A DNA stretch of 64,000 nucleotides, taken from Neisseria weixii (lineage in GTDB: Bacteria > Pseudomonadota > Gammaproteobacteria > Burkholderiales > Neisseriaceae). Below, in pieces: positions 8,108 through 17,877 of this stretch; position 1 is the stretch's first letter; every line of letters begins with the position of its first letter. The notes under the pieces were generated by a model. It did no database searches, was not told the origin of the DNA, and saw nothing but the letters and a program-made list of their open reading frames with translations. The position numbers were made by a program, and so were the translations under genes. The stretch spans positions 2,160,383-2,224,382 of the forward strand of contig NZ_CP023429.1 of NCBI RefSeq assembly GCF_002327085.1, in the 5' to 3' direction.

Positions 8108-8138
8108 AAAAAAAAGACCACTCATAAAGTGGTCTTTT
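8108..8138 (-). terminator. intrinsic terminator of tRNA-Asn
   Basis: On the minus strand AAAAGACCACTT and AGTGGTCTTTT form a stem followed by an uninterrupted T run. It starts 7 bases after the encoded CCA of tRNA-Asn. Confidence 0.85.
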
Positions 8139-8144
8139 AAAATT

Positions 8145-8220
8145 TGGCTCCCCGACCTGGGCTCGAACCAGGGACCTGCGGATTAACAGTCCGTCGCTCT
8201 ACCGACTGAGCTATCAGGGA
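8145..8220 (-). tRNA. tRNA-Asn (anticodon GUU)
   Basis: The minus-strand sequence starts TCCCTGA and ends TCGGGGA-G-CCA, giving a seven-pair acceptor stem with one U-G pair. The D arm is GCTCAGTCGGTAGAGC, the anticodon loop is CTGTTAA with anticodon GTT, and the T arm is CCTGG-TTCGAGC-CCAGG. The anticodon arm matches proteobacterial tRNA-Asn closely. Confidence 0.94.
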
Positions 8221-8299
8221 ATAAAAATTTGATTGTATTCAACAATAATTAATCTGTCAACCTATTATTTTAATTTTGTGATAATCCAATGTCTCTGCA

Positions 8300-8658
8300 T
8301 TATAAAATTTCAGCAATATGTTTGGCAGCGCGTTTGGCATCGAGCAAAATCAAACCTAATTTCCCACTTTCTTTGGCCATCAGAGCCAATACGGCATTGT
8401 TACCGGCTTGGCTTAATAAAATATAGCCGTTTTTACCTTTACCATCACTTGATCAAGCTCACCACAAGCCAATTCTTGTACGGAGCGGTTGCCCAAAGCC
8501 AATAAGGTGGCTGACATTGCACCGACGCGGTCGGCATTTAAATGATTTGGCAGTAATGTTGCAATCGGCAAGCCATCGGGAGAAATCACGGCAGAAGCGA
8601 CAATATCGGTAGAGGTGTTATTCAAATCGCTCAATACGGAGATTAATAATTGTTGCAT
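8300..8658 (-). CDS. roadblock/LC7-domain protein, frameshifted as sequenced
   Basis: The protein begins MQQLLISVLSDLNNTSTDIV and continues through ASAVISPDGLPIATLLP and a helix with MSATLLALGNRSVQEL, the alpha/beta pattern of roadblock/LC7 proteins that pair with Mgl- or conservon-type GTPases. As sequenced the frame ends at 8413, but adding one base near 8440 restores NGYILLSQAGNNAVLAL and LGLILLDAKRAAKHIAEIL to a stop at 8300, giving about 119 residues, the family's usual size. The region is rich in G and A runs, so a sequencing deletion is likely. It is the last gene of a five-gene operon containing a small GTPase, its probable partner. Confidence 0.8.
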
Positions 8659-8700
8659 ATTTTATTCCATTCAAAATGTAGTGGGTTATATCAGGTCGGA

Positions 8701-9342
8701 TTAGCGACTGCCGTATCGGTGATATAACACTTTAACCATGGTAACAAAGGCTTCTTTATTTAAATCAGGCATACCACCGATAACCAAAATCAGTTTGGTT
8801 TGTCCGATGTAAAGTGGAAAAAAGGTCAATTCGCTTTGGCCTGATGGGTCGCAAATACCCCATGCGCTGTTATTGATGTGCAGATTGTTACGGATCAATA
8901 AGCGGTGATTGTCTTCAACTTTTGCTACTTCGCTCGCCAATAAGCCCAATTCTTCAGCCGCCTCGTGATGAAAGCCTGCATTGGCAAAATAAAGCCCGTT
9001 TTCATCAGCCAACAATGCTTTGCCGGAATTAGACAATTGCTCTAATAGTTGCGGCAATTGCTCATCAGTTAGATTAACATCGTCTGTACTCATTTGCTCG
9101 TCGCCATATAAGAATTCCAAGCGTTGCAAACGATACAGCAAATTCAGTGCTGTGTTGATGTCGCTGGTATCGGCCCAAGCCAGCACTCTTTGGCTGCTGA
9201 TGGTTTCAGTAGGCTCTGCCCGCAATAAACCGTAGAGCAATGTACGACTGGCGCTCGGGGTTTCGTTGGAAACAGCATAATAGGCACCTGCCGGCGTAAT
9301 TTTGGGGTACAAATTTGACTGCAGAGAAAGTGTCGATTCCAT
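8701..9342 (-). CDS. unrecognised 213-residue protein with a possible roadblock-like C-terminal half
   Basis: I do not recognise this protein with certainty. The N-terminal half (about residues 28-110) is mostly helical and could be a winged-helix-like domain. The C-terminal half starts KALLADENGLYFANAGFHHE and ends with a beta-rich PLYIGQTKLILVIGG and an amphipathic helix, a layout like a roadblock/LC7 domain. No signal peptide or membrane segment is present. Its ATG is two bases past the stop of the GTPase gene, and the roadblock gene follows 42 bases on, so translation is probably coupled. A role as a second GTPase regulator is inference. Confidence 0.7.
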   Translation of the reverse strand: MESTLSLQSNLYPKITPAGAYYAVSNETPSASRTLLYGLLRAEPTETISSQRVLAWADTSDINTALNLLYRLQRLEFLYGDEQMSTDDVNLTDEQLPQLLEQLSNSGKALLADENGLYFANAGFHHEAAEELGLLASEVAKVEDNHRLLIRNNLHINNSAWGICDPSGQSELTFFPLYIGQTKLILVIGGMPDLNKEAFVTMVKVLYHRYGSR

Positions 9343-9343
9343 C

Positions 9344-9879
9344 TTATACCTCTAAACCCGGATCAATTGAGAATAACATCGCTGTCACCAGCTGCTTTAC
9401 ATCGTCTTCACGACGGGCATCAATCTCAAAAACCGGTACATTAAAATTATTTTGAGCCAAGTATTTTTGATATACATCCACTCCCGGCAGGGAACGGATA
9501 TCCATTTTGGTCACACCGACCACCAAGGGAGCGGTTTTCAGTAATTCACGGAAAGCTTCCAAAAAAATTGCAAGTCTTTCAATGGATTAGTGCGGGTATT
9601 ATCCAGAAGCAATACCAAACCCATACTGCCTTGACTGAGAATTTCCCACATGAAATTGAAGCGTTCTTGACCCGGTGTACCATATAAGTGCACTTTGGTT
9701 TCTTCATCCAAATGAATTACACCATAATCCATGGCAACAGTGGTATAGCCTTTGCGCACCAAAGTCATGTCGGAAGCGGAAGCATCGGTTTGAATCGGCG
9801 GTTCATCGGATAATGCTGAAATGGCTGTTGTTTTACCTACACCTACCGGACCGGTAAAGATAATTTTATTTTCTTTCAT
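9344..9879 (-). CDS. conservon/MglA-like small GTPase, frameshifted as sequenced
   Basis: About 178 residues. The P-loop is GPVGVGKTT at 10-18; KGYTTVAMDYGVI (about 43-55) is the switch I region typical of CvnD-type GTPases. HLYGTPGQERF (65-75) is the G3 region, with GTPGQ in place of the Ras-type DTAGQ; VTKMD at 123-127 is the G4 specificity motif. As sequenced the frame breaks at a run of seven T near 9566; one more T restores LEAFRELLKTAPLVVGV and the rest to the stop at 9344. The ATG at 9879 is preferred because AAGGAC lies seven bases upstream. The protein is cytosolic and probably cycles with the roadblock protein of the operon. Confidence 0.85.
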
Positions 9880-9895
9880 TGACTTGTCCTTTTTA

Positions 9896-10989
9896 TTATC
9901 GTTTACCAAGCAATTTACGCATCAGACGCTGCAACAAACCACGCGGCTGCTCTTCAGACGGACCGGCCACTTTTTCGGCCTCCTTAGCCATTTTGCTGTC
10001 CGGCACATCGCTGCTGACATTAACACGATCAGTCAAATTAGCCGGCGCTGCCTGAATATATTCTGTGTCGGTCGCTAAGAAACCTGTTACTGATGTCGCG
10101 GCCAAATAATTCAAAATATCCAGCATTTCTAAAGGCATAACTTTATACAAAATATTCAAGTTAACCGATGTTTTGGTTAGAAAGGCTGACAACCGCATGG
10201 ATTCAGGCACATGTGCCAACCGGGTTAAATTCGGCCAACGCTTCAAAGTAAAGACGGTTTGCGGTGTCATCGGATAAATCAGACGGCCTTGTGCAGTCCA
10301 AATTGCCATTTGCCACAAGCACGACATAATCGTAACTTTAGCCTTTTCTTTCCATTGCGGATTATCCGGCACAGCCTTACATACTACGGCAAGATTATCA
10401 TCTTTACATAATTTTTCCAACTCAGTAGCATTAACGGTCAATAAAACACGCTGAATATTGGGAAAAACAATCAATACCGGTTTGCCTTCATGCAAAACGG
10501 CAATATCTTGATGGCCTTGACTGGCAAATTTCAAGGCCCCAGCAAACCTTTTTGCGGATTAAAACGGCGAATAGTTGCTTTGCGTGTACCATCGGCTTGG
10601 GTTTGCCCTGCTTCCTGACCGGAAGTCACACCGTCTGAAACGGTAAAAATCTGTCCGCCTTGCGCCAAGCTGCGCAAAATAGGGAATAAGGTATCAAATT
10701 TGATTGGTTTGGGCAGATACGGTGTAGTAACGGTCGGTTCAGATGAAGAGAACATGGCCACCGGTGTTTGAGAATAGGCTGCTGTTGCTGCCTTCCACGC
10801 TTCTATCCCTTGTTGTGAATCGGTATCAACCAAAATCAAATCCGGTTTATCGGCTGAGTCCGGCGTGACAATTTCGTAATTCGTCGTATTGTGCATTTTA
10901 AAAGCCATACGGAATACAGCCTCTTGCTGCTCCCCCACTTCTAGCAGCATAATGCGTATGGTTTTAATTTTAGGTAACAGATTGTCCAT
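9896..10989 (-). CDS. receiver-like domain protein with unrecognised C-terminal domain, frameshifted as sequenced
   Basis: The N-terminal part resembles a two-component receiver: IRIMLLEVGEQQEAVF, then PDLILVDTDS in the phosphoacceptor strand, VAMFSSS, and YLPKPIKFDTLFPIL with the conserved lysine-proline. A linker leads to RRFNPQKGLLG. There the frame stops at 10531, but one added G in the GGGG run near 10541 joins it to LKFASQGHQDIAVLHEGKPV and a second domain of about 200 residues. The joined product has about 364 residues. The C-terminal domain ends in a basic tail (RGLLQRLMRKLLGKR). Two genes overlapping by four bases is the alternative, but the second would then lack a good start. It is the second gene of the GTPase operon. 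Confidence 0.68.
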
Positions 10990-11012
10990 TATTGGTACTC
11001 TCTTGGGTTATT

Positions 11013-12461
11013 TTATTTTTTAGAATGTTGGTTGACACGTTGCAGCAAGCGGCTCATGGCCAAAACTACTTCTTCCGGCAAGCTGACGACGCGTTCGCGC
11101 AATAAACGTAAGAATTGTTCCAGGCGCGCCCAATCTTCGGCACGCTCATAAAGGTCAAACAGCATCACATAAAGCTGAGATTCTTTCGGATATTGCAATA
11201 CTGCCTGCTCTAAAGTACCAATGGCTTGATCGAGCTGACCATACATCAGCAAGGATTCCACTTCTTTCAATGCCTCATCGGCAGGCGAATTGTTCGCGCT
11301 GATGACAGAAGAATCTTTTTGCACCAAATCCCGGTATTTGGCTTTTATTTGTAAGGCAGTGGGTTGCAAATAACCACGTGATAAGCCGATCTCCCGCACT
11401 TGCTGCTCACTCGGACTGCGTTCAAGGTCGTCAAAGAGCTCATGGTAGCCGAGACTATAGCCCCAACCCAACATGCGTTCTTTAACTTGGCGGCCATATT
11501 GCCCCAAAGAGTAGTAAAGCTTCCACAAATGCTTGGCAAACTGACCGACTTCTTCGTTTTGATAGTCCAACTTCAAGGCATCGATAATCAGACTTGCAGG
11601 TTTAGCAGAATGGTGAATCGCGCGGTTGTATTGTTCTACTGCTGTTTCATAATTAACTTTATCTTTCAGAATCTTGGCACTTTGCTCCGGCTTAACAAAG
11701 CCGATTACCGCATTCATCTCTTCAGGCGTAATGTCGCCAAATTCCTTTTTACCCAAAACAATTGGTGCGCGCTTAGAGAGGCCATTAGCAACTTGCGGAT
11801 TGGCGGAATCGATGGTGAGAACAGGGTTGGTTACGATGTTGTCATCCAGACCGTTGTTTTCACCAATTTGTCGGGCAACTTCCTGTATGTTCCAGCCCAG
11901 TTTGCTCTCCGCCAATACGCGTAGACGCAAATGAGTAGGCTCAGCCATCAAACCCAGTTTCACATATTCAGCCAAACTGTCTTCCGGCAAAGCAGCACCA
12001 TGATTTTCTAAGGTTTCGGCTAATTTATCGATATTACTGATACGCAGATTTAAGCCAACCAATTCATGAACTAATTTTTCAGGTGCGCCGTCAGGCAAAC
12101 CATTGAGATAGCTGGCGAGTGATTCGGCGGCTTTGCTTTCGTAGCCGAATTGCTTATAAACTTGATATTCGGTTAATGGATCAACTTCCTGAGCGGATAC
12201 GGAAGCCGTAGATGCGCCGCTGCCGCCTTCCATGCCCCACTCCCAATCTTGGTTGTCGGCACTGGAAACGGACTGATTGACTTTATCCATCCACTCTGCG
12301 CCATCAGAAGCTTCGTCAGCCTGATTTTGATGATTATTTTGTCTTGATGCTTTAGTCGCTTTGCCCGGTTTTTTTGCTGTCGCACCGCCTTGTTTATAGC
12401 GCACGAACAACAAGACCAGCAACAAAAGCGCCAGCAAGATGATTAAAAGCGAATAATTCAA
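11013..12461 (-). CDS. membrane-anchored FimV-like TPR protein
   Basis: About 482 residues. It starts with a single membrane segment (SLLIILLALLLLVLLFV) followed by a basic stretch and a low-complexity linker. VDPLTEYQVYKQFGYESKAA near residue 95 is the FimV-type motif. The C-terminal third carries TPR-like helices (SLLMYGQLDQAIGTLEQAV, LYVMLFDLYERAEDWARL). I chose the TTG at 12461 because GGGAGG lies five bases upstream; a GTG at 12524 would add 21 residues with no such site. FimV proteins anchor polar type IV pilus and motility regulators, so as first gene of the GTPase operon it may place that machinery in the envelope. That role is inference. Confidence 0.75.
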   Translation of the reverse strand: MNYSLLIILLALLLLVLLFVRYKQGGATAKKPGKATKASRQNNHQNQADEASDGAEWMDKVNQSVSSADNQDWEWGMEGGSGASTASVSAQEVDPLTEYQVYKQFGYESKAAESLASYLNGLPDGAPEKLVHELVGLNLRISNIDKLAETLENHGAALPEDSLAEYVKLGLMAEPTHLRLRVLAESKLGWNIQEVARQIGENNGLDDNIVTNPVLTIDSANPQVANGLSKRAPIVLGKKEFGDITPEEMNAVIGFVKPEQSAKILKDKVNYETAVEQYNRAIHHSAKPASLIIDALKLDYQNEEVGQFAKHLWKLYYSLGQYGRQVKERMLGWGYSLGYHELFDDLERSPSEQQVREIGLSRGYLQPTALQIKAKYRDLVQKDSSVISANNSPADEALKEVESLLMYGQLDQAIGTLEQAVLQYPKESQLYVMLFDLYERAEDWARLEQFLRLLRERVVSLPEEVVLAMSRLLQRVNQHSKK

Positions 12462-12633
12462 GAACACCTCCCGATGATGCGCGAATGCGCAATCATACTG
12501 CCAATGTATTAATATGTTCGACACTCATTTATTTATGCTATCGAATCATGTTATCCCTAGATTAATTATGATAGCATGATTCATCAGATAATTACATTAA
12601 AAACCATTTTACAGACAGCCTTATTCTATCGGT

Positions 12634-13952
12634 TCACCGCTCAAACACACCTATGGATTCGACATGAGCAGTTTGTGGAAACATGTTCATCACGCCGGCT
12701 GACTTAAAAACATAGCCTTTCCCAATCAAAACAGCAGCATCGCGCGCGAATGTAGCAGGATTACAAGACACATAAACGATACAATTGGGCAAATATGGTA
12801 AATGTAGCGATTTGACGACAGCATAAGCGCCACTACGAGGCGGGTCGAGCAACATCTTATCGAATTGCCCCACGAGGCTACTGTTGCTTCATCTGTTTCA
12901 AATAAGTCTGCCGTTTGAAATTCAACCTGTTGTGTACAGCCGTTTGCGATGGCATTTTGCCGTGCACGATCAACCAAATAATCTGCGCCTTCAATACCGA
13001 CTACACGTGCGCCACATTTTGCCATAGGTAAGCTGAAGTTGCCTAACCCGCAGAACAAATCGGCAATTCTTTCGCCTGAACGGATATTCAGCAACCGGAT
13101 GGCGCGACTAATCATCAGTGCATTTAAATCGGCATTAATTTGAGTAAAGTCGCCCGGCCGATAAGGCATAGTCAAATCATACTCAGGCAAATCATAAAAC
13201 AAAGACAAATCAAGATGATGGATTGGATAAAAAGCCTTTGCCGATTCTTTACCGTATTGCAGCCACAGCTGCCAAGTTTCGTTTTTTTCTTTTAAAGACG
13301 TACCAAACCACTTTCTTAATTGGTGCTCTGTTTTTTCAGACGGCCTTTGATAAAAACACAGATTCAATACGGTTAATTTTTTACTGTGGTAAAACTCGAC
13401 AAATTTGATTTCCTCTCCCGAATTTACTAATTTTTGCAGCAACATTTTTACCGAAGGAATCTGCGCGGAAATGTGTTGTGGCAACACCTCGCAAGAAGCA
13501 ATATCCACCACATCATGACTGCGCTTGGCCTGAAAGCCGAGCTTGACTTCGCCTGACGCATCAATGGCGACACTCAATCTGGCTCGATCACGGTAGCGCC
13601 AAGATGCCGCATAAATCGGCGGCAGAATTTGCTCCGGGAACACTTTACCGATGCGCGCCAATTGCTCTTCTAAAATTCGCTGCTTAAATGCGACCTGTGC
13701 ATTCGGCTCGATATGTTGCAATACGCAACCGCCACATGTATCAAAATAGCGACACTTTGGTTTAACACGTTCACCGGATGGCTTTAAGACAGATTTAATT
13801 TCCGCTTCGTCGAATTGTTTTTTAGATTTACTTATGCGGTAGCTAACGGTTTCAGACGGCATGGCACCTTTGATAAAAACCGCTTTTCCGTTTACACGCG
13901 CCACCCCGCGCCCTTCGTAATCCAAAGAAAAAACGTCCGCCACATTCTTCAC
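12634..13952 (-). CDS. rlmD: 23S rRNA m5U1939 methyltransferase RlmD, frameshifted as sequenced
   Basis: An S-adenosylmethionine-dependent enzyme that methylates U1939 of 23S rRNA. An N-terminal TRAM domain is followed by an iron-sulfur cysteine cluster ([10 protein letters not shown], about residues 62-71), the SAM-binding [12 protein letters not shown], and the catalytic region LLDPPRSGA...[12 protein letters not shown] with the nucleophilic cysteine. As sequenced the frame breaks near 12868 in a GGGG run, so the catalytic end lies in another frame (12634-12873). One extra G restores about 439 residues, the normal length. A housekeeping enzyme interrupted this way suggests a sequencing deletion. 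Confidence 0.9.
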
Positions 13953-14118
13953 ACACTCCCCTTCACCATCTATTCATCATAACTCAAATATTGATTTTAA
14001 ATAACCGTTTACCAGTTATTACTTACCGAAAAGGCATATTTTCGCACAGTTACCACTATATTAAGGTATGATTTTCCACAATCATCTTTTAACCCTTTGT
14101 TAAAACACAGACAAATAC

Positions 14119-15155
14119 ATGAAAAAAATCAGCTTAAGTTTATTTGCACTGACACTGACCACCACGGCATTTGCCAACACCCCGCTGCCTGATGTCGCAC
14201 CGGCAACCGAAGGCCAACACGTTTTCATCAATATTCCGCAACAACGCCTGTTTTTATACACCAACGGCAAACTGACTAAAGCTTATCCTGTTGCAGTTGG
14301 TAAAGCCATGACCCAAACGAATTTGGGCGAACACAAAATCGGCGTCAAAGCTTTTAATCCCACGTGGCACATTCCAAAATCAATTCAAAAAGAACGTGGT
14401 GACAATGTGAAAACGATTCCGCCAGGTCCAAAAAATCCTTTAGGGCCAGTATTTGTCCGACTTGGCGATCCGAAATTAGGCTTAGGCATTCACGGTACTA
14501 ATGTACCGTCTAGCGTACCGGGGTACGCAGCCATGGTTGCGTGCGCATGAAATCGCCCGATGCCTTAGAGTTTGCCAAAACCATCTCTACCGGCTCACCG
14601 GCTCACGTAATCTACCAAATGGCGACTTTAAATGAAGATGCCAATAAAAATCTGTGGCTTGCCGCTTACCGCGACCCATACGGCAAGAAAAACCTTGATA
14701 CAGCCGCATTGAAAAAAAGCATTGAGGCATGGACAAAAGCTCATGGCAAAAACATCAACACCAAACGCGTTGATGCGATTTTGAAGAACCGCACCGGTCA
14801 AGCCAACTGTTTAACTTGTGTCAAAGGCGTGAAACTCAAAGTCCCGCTAAAATCTCTGGCTTGGACGGCCGGCTCATCTGCTTACAGCAAACCGAAAGCA
14901 ATGCCGAAACCTGCTCCGGTTAAAGACGATGTATTGCCATCAGGTTCGGAAATCGAAATCGATGCCGGTGATGATACTGTAAAACCGGTTATCCCGACCC
15001 CGGCGACACCGCAAACTACTCAACCGGTTGCACCAAGCAATGCAGCGGCTTCTGAAGCAAACGTGCCTGTACCTGCCTCAAACTATGTTCCTGCACCTGC
15101 TTATCCGACACAGGAAATTCCGGCGGATGCCGAGCCAACCGAATTGCTGTTTTAA
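14119..15155 (+). CDS. L,D-transpeptidase (YkuD domain), frameshifted as sequenced
   Basis: A periplasmic L,D-transpeptidase expected to cross-link peptidoglycan or attach proteins to it. A signal peptide (MKKISLSLFALTLTTTAFA) is followed by QHVFINIPQQRLFLY and the YkuD fold with LGIHGTN. As sequenced the first frame ends at 14550, just where the catalytic motif is expected. One extra G in the GGGG near 14521 restores VRSHGCVRMKSPDALEFA with the active-site cysteine, joined to the long second part. The C-terminal 100 residues are proline- and alanine-rich and probably unstructured. Full length is about 345 residues. An uptake-type hairpin terminates the gene. Confidence 0.88.
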
Positions 15156-15171
15156 TATTTTAATGAACATT

Positions 15172-15220
15172 AAGGCCGCCTGAAAAAGAAACTTTTGTTT
15201 ATCTTTTTCAAACGGCCTTT
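15172..15220 (+). terminator. terminator after the L,D-transpeptidase gene
   Basis: AAGGCCGCCTGAAAAAG and CTTTTTCAAACGGCCTTT form an imperfect hairpin derived from two diverged uptake sequences, followed by a short T run. Confidence 0.65.
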
Positions 15221-15340
15221 GTTATTTACTATGCAGATGATTCACTGCGCCGAATAATTTATGATTGCTTACCCTTTTCAGACGGCCTTCCAAGCCTTAA
15301 ACTAACCCACTGTTGAATTTATCCTTATTTGGAGATACAG

Positions 15341-16384
15341 ATGAACGCTAAAATCAAAGTCGGCATCGTCGGCGCAACAGGTTATACCGGCGTTGAATTA
15401 TTGCGTCTACTGACCACGCACCCCAATGTTGAAGTAACCGCCGTCACCAGCCGGGGCGAAGCCGGCATAGCGATTGCCGATTATTTCCCAAGCCTGCGCG
15501 GCATATATGATTTGGTTTTCCAAACTCCTGACGTAGCCGGCCTTGAACAATGCGATATGGTCTTTTTTGCCACTCCAAACGGTGTTGCCATGAAAGAAGC
15601 ACCGGAATTATTGGCCAAAAATGTGCGCATTATCGATTTATCTGCCGATTTCCGCATTCAAGACATTCCAACATGGGAACAATGGTATGGCATGACACAC
15701 GCTTGCCCCGATATTGTGCCGCAGGCCGTTTATGGTTTATGTGAAATGAACTGTGAAGCCATTACCCAGGCGCAAATTGTGGCCAATCCCGGCTGCTACC
15801 CGACCTGTGTGTCCCTGCCGTTGTTGCCATTATTACGACAAGGCCATCTGAAAACCAATATGCCACTCATTGCCGACTGTAAATCCGGCGTTTCCGGCGC
15901 CGGCCGCAAAGGCAATGTCAGTTCGTTATTGTGCGAAGCCGGCGATAACTTTAAAGCCTACGGTATCGGTGGGCACCGTCACTTACCGGAAATCAAGCAA
16001 ACCATCAATAGCTTACAAGCCGATGTGGCCGAAGGTTTCGTGTTCGTCCCACACTTAACCCCGATGATTCGCGGCATGCATGCCACCGTTTACCTGCACT
16101 TGAATGACAACATCAATCCATACGAAATCTTGAGCGACTTCTATCAAGACAGTCCTTTTGTGGATGTGATGAAGCCGGGTAGCACGCCAGAAACCCGCAG
16201 CGTACGCGGTGCCAACATCTGCCGCCTAAGCGTGCAGCAAGCACCGCAAAGCCGGCTTTGGGTGGTGTTGTCGGTGATTGATAATCTGGTTAAAGGCGCT
16301 GCCGGACAAGCTGTTCAAAATATGAATATTATGTTTGGTTTTGACGAACGCTTAGGCTTGCAAGCTGCGCCATTATTACCTTAA
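15341..16384 (+). CDS. argC: N-acetyl-gamma-glutamyl-phosphate reductase ArgC
   Basis: ArgC reduces N-acetylglutamyl phosphate with NADPH to the semialdehyde, the third step of arginine synthesis. The 347-residue protein opens with [20 protein letters not shown], the nucleotide-binding motif, and has NPGCYPTC near residue 150 with the catalytic cysteine. [11 protein letters not shown] holds the conserved histidines. The ATG at 15341 has GGAGAT seven bases upstream. The gene stands alone between terminators; no other arg gene lies beside it. Confidence 0.95.
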   Translation: MNAKIKVGIVGATGYTGVELLRLLTTHPNVEVTAVTSRGEAGIAIADYFPSLRGIYDLVFQTPDVAGLEQCDMVFFATPNGVAMKEAPELLAKNVRIIDLSADFRIQDIPTWEQWYGMTHACPDIVPQAVYGLCEMNCEAITQAQIVANPGCYPTCVSLPLLPLLRQGHLKTNMPLIADCKSGVSGAGRKGNVSSLLCEAGDNFKAYGIGGHRHLPEIKQTINSLQADVAEGFVFVPHLTPMIRGMHATVYLHLNDNINPYEILSDFYQDSPFVDVMKPGSTPETRSVRGANICRLSVQQAPQSRLWVVLSVIDNLVKGAAGQAVQNMNIMFGFDERLGLQAAPLLP

Positions 16385-16412
16385 GTTTCAAGTAAAGATT
16401 TGAAAACAAACC

Positions 16413-16452
16413 TGAGGCCATCTGAAATGCTGCATATTTCAGACGGCCTCAG
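16413..16452. terminator. terminator between argC and the divergent small gene
   Basis: CTGAGGCCATCTGAAAT and ATTTCAGACGGCCTCAG form a hairpin with one mismatch. One arm carries a mutated uptake core (GCCATCTGAA). Confidence 0.65.
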
Positions 16453-16499
16453 GCCTTACTGCGGGTTTCTACTGTGTATTGTTTTCGATCTCAATTGAT

Positions 16500-16775
16500 T
16501 TATTCGTAAACCACACCTGCTACGAATTCTTGCTCATTGAGACCGCCATATTGCTGCTCCCAATCATGCGATGCTTCAACGATGTCACATTCGCGCGCAA
16601 ATTTGCGCTGCTTGACATTCATATTCTCCAAAACCAAATGGCTCAACTGCTCACACTCTAATGCGGAAAGCGACACATTAGGAGATTGCGCTTCCGAGTA
16701 GCTGACAGGAAACGCTATCAAGCCTAAAGCCAAAGCCATTACTGCCAACCAAGTATTTTTACGATAGCCTGTCAT
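16500..16775 (-). CDS. small exported protein of unknown function
   Basis: I do not recognise this protein. The 91-residue product starting at 16775 has a clear signal peptide (MTGYRKNTWLAVMALALGLIAFPVSYSEA) and a small mature part of about 60 residues with two cysteines (LECEQ and ARECD). AAGGAA lies six bases before the ATG, which favours it over an upstream start at 16889. It is divergent from an S24-type repressor gene, and the shared 310-base region carries palindromes, so it may be a target of that repressor. Confidence 0.65.
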   Translation of the reverse strand: MTGYRKNTWLAVMALALGLIAFPVSYSEAQSPNVSLSALECEQLSHLVLENMNVKQRKFARECDIVEASHDWEQQYGGLNEQEFVAGVVYE

Positions 16776-16949
16776 TTTGATTCCTTTAATTAAAATGATT
16801 AAAAATAATCCCATTCTTTTGAAATCAATCAGATTAACTTGAAGCCCCTCTTCATACACCATACACAAAGCATATGACAGAATAAACACAGAGACAAACT
16901 CAAAAATATGGAAAGGAACTTTAGTTAATCTTTACTTTCCGACATAATA

Positions 16950-16985
16950 CTAAGAAAAAATAAATAATGCAATAATTTTTCTTAG
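16950..16985. promoter_or_regulatory. inverted repeat, candidate operator of the S24-type repressor
   Basis: CTAAGAAAAA (16950-16959) and TTTTTCTTAG (16976-16985) form a perfect 10-bp inverted repeat with a 16-base centre. It is followed at once by the palindrome TTAGTTTAACTAA (16982-16994) and another TTTTTTTCTTA. It lies about 100 bases before the repressor start, in the gap shared with a divergent small gene. Confidence 0.5.
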
Positions 16986-17085
16986 TTTAACTAATTTTTT
17001 TCTTACATTATTCCAAAAAATGAAGTAAAATATAAAACAATCAACCAGTGTGTATCCAAAATCACACTTTCATCTAAGGAATAAC

Positions 17086-17771
17086 ATGGATACCTTTAAA
17101 GACAGACTGGCCTTTTTATGGAAAGGCGAAGCCAAGCAAGCAAAAATTGCTGCCGATATTGATATGACTATTGCGGGATTTAGCCGAATTTGGAATGAAG
17201 GCGGCTTACCGAAATCAGAAACCTTAAAAAAATCAAACAATTGAAAGGTTGCAGTATTGATTGGCTGCTGACCGGCGAAGGCGACCCTTTTCCCGACCAA
17301 GCCACACCCAATACCACCGCTTACGATACGCTCGGCAATCCCGTTGATGTTGAAGAATTTGTGTTTGTGCCACGTTACGACATTCAAGCCGCCGCAGGCC
17401 ATGGCCAATTGGTGGGGGATGAAAAACCTGTCTTCACTATGGCTTTCCGCCGCTATTGGATTGAAAACTACGTCACCCGCGACACCAAAAATTTATCCGT
17501 CATCTCCGTTAAAGGCGATTCGATGGAAGGTGTGCTCAACGATGGTGATTCGATTCTGATTAACCACAGCGAAACCACGCCACGCGACGGACTGTATGTG
17601 TTACGACTCAATGAAAATCTATTGGTCAAACGTTTGCAGTTAATGCCGGGCGGTATTGTGAACGTCATTTCTGCCAACGAAGCCTATCCGACCTTTGAAA
17701 TTGATTTGAACCATCTGGGTGACGACATCGCCATTATCGGCCGTGTGGAATGGTTTGGGCGCAATATCTGA
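17086..17771 (+). CDS. CI/LexA-like repressor with S24 peptidase domain, frameshifted as sequenced
   Basis: An N-terminal helix-turn-helix (FKDRLAFLWKGEAKQAKIAADIDM... with GFSRIWNEGGLP as recognition region) is joined to an S24 domain of the LexA/CI type. The S24 part has AAAGHGQ near its start, GDSMEG with the catalytic serine, and VKRLQ with the catalytic lysine. The frame breaks in a run of seven A near 17229; one more A restores LKKIKQLKGCSIDWLLTGEG, a typical repressor linker. Full length is about 228 residues. TAAGGA lies six bases before the ATG. No phage genes surround it, so it is probably a resident stress- or competence-type regulator. Confidence 0.8.
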
Positions 17772-17877
17772 TTTTTATGGCGGCTATTGAATTTTAAGTC
17801 ATTGTCCCAACTTGCCTTAGTGAGCAGATTGCGCGACAATACACATAACATTCATATAATATAAAAGGAATCACATC

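Noticed and set aside
9540..9580. Phase variation of the GTPase gene through its T7 tract
   Set aside because: The tract is short for slipped-strand switching, and the same kind of break occurs in many housekeeping genes, so a sequencing deletion is simpler.
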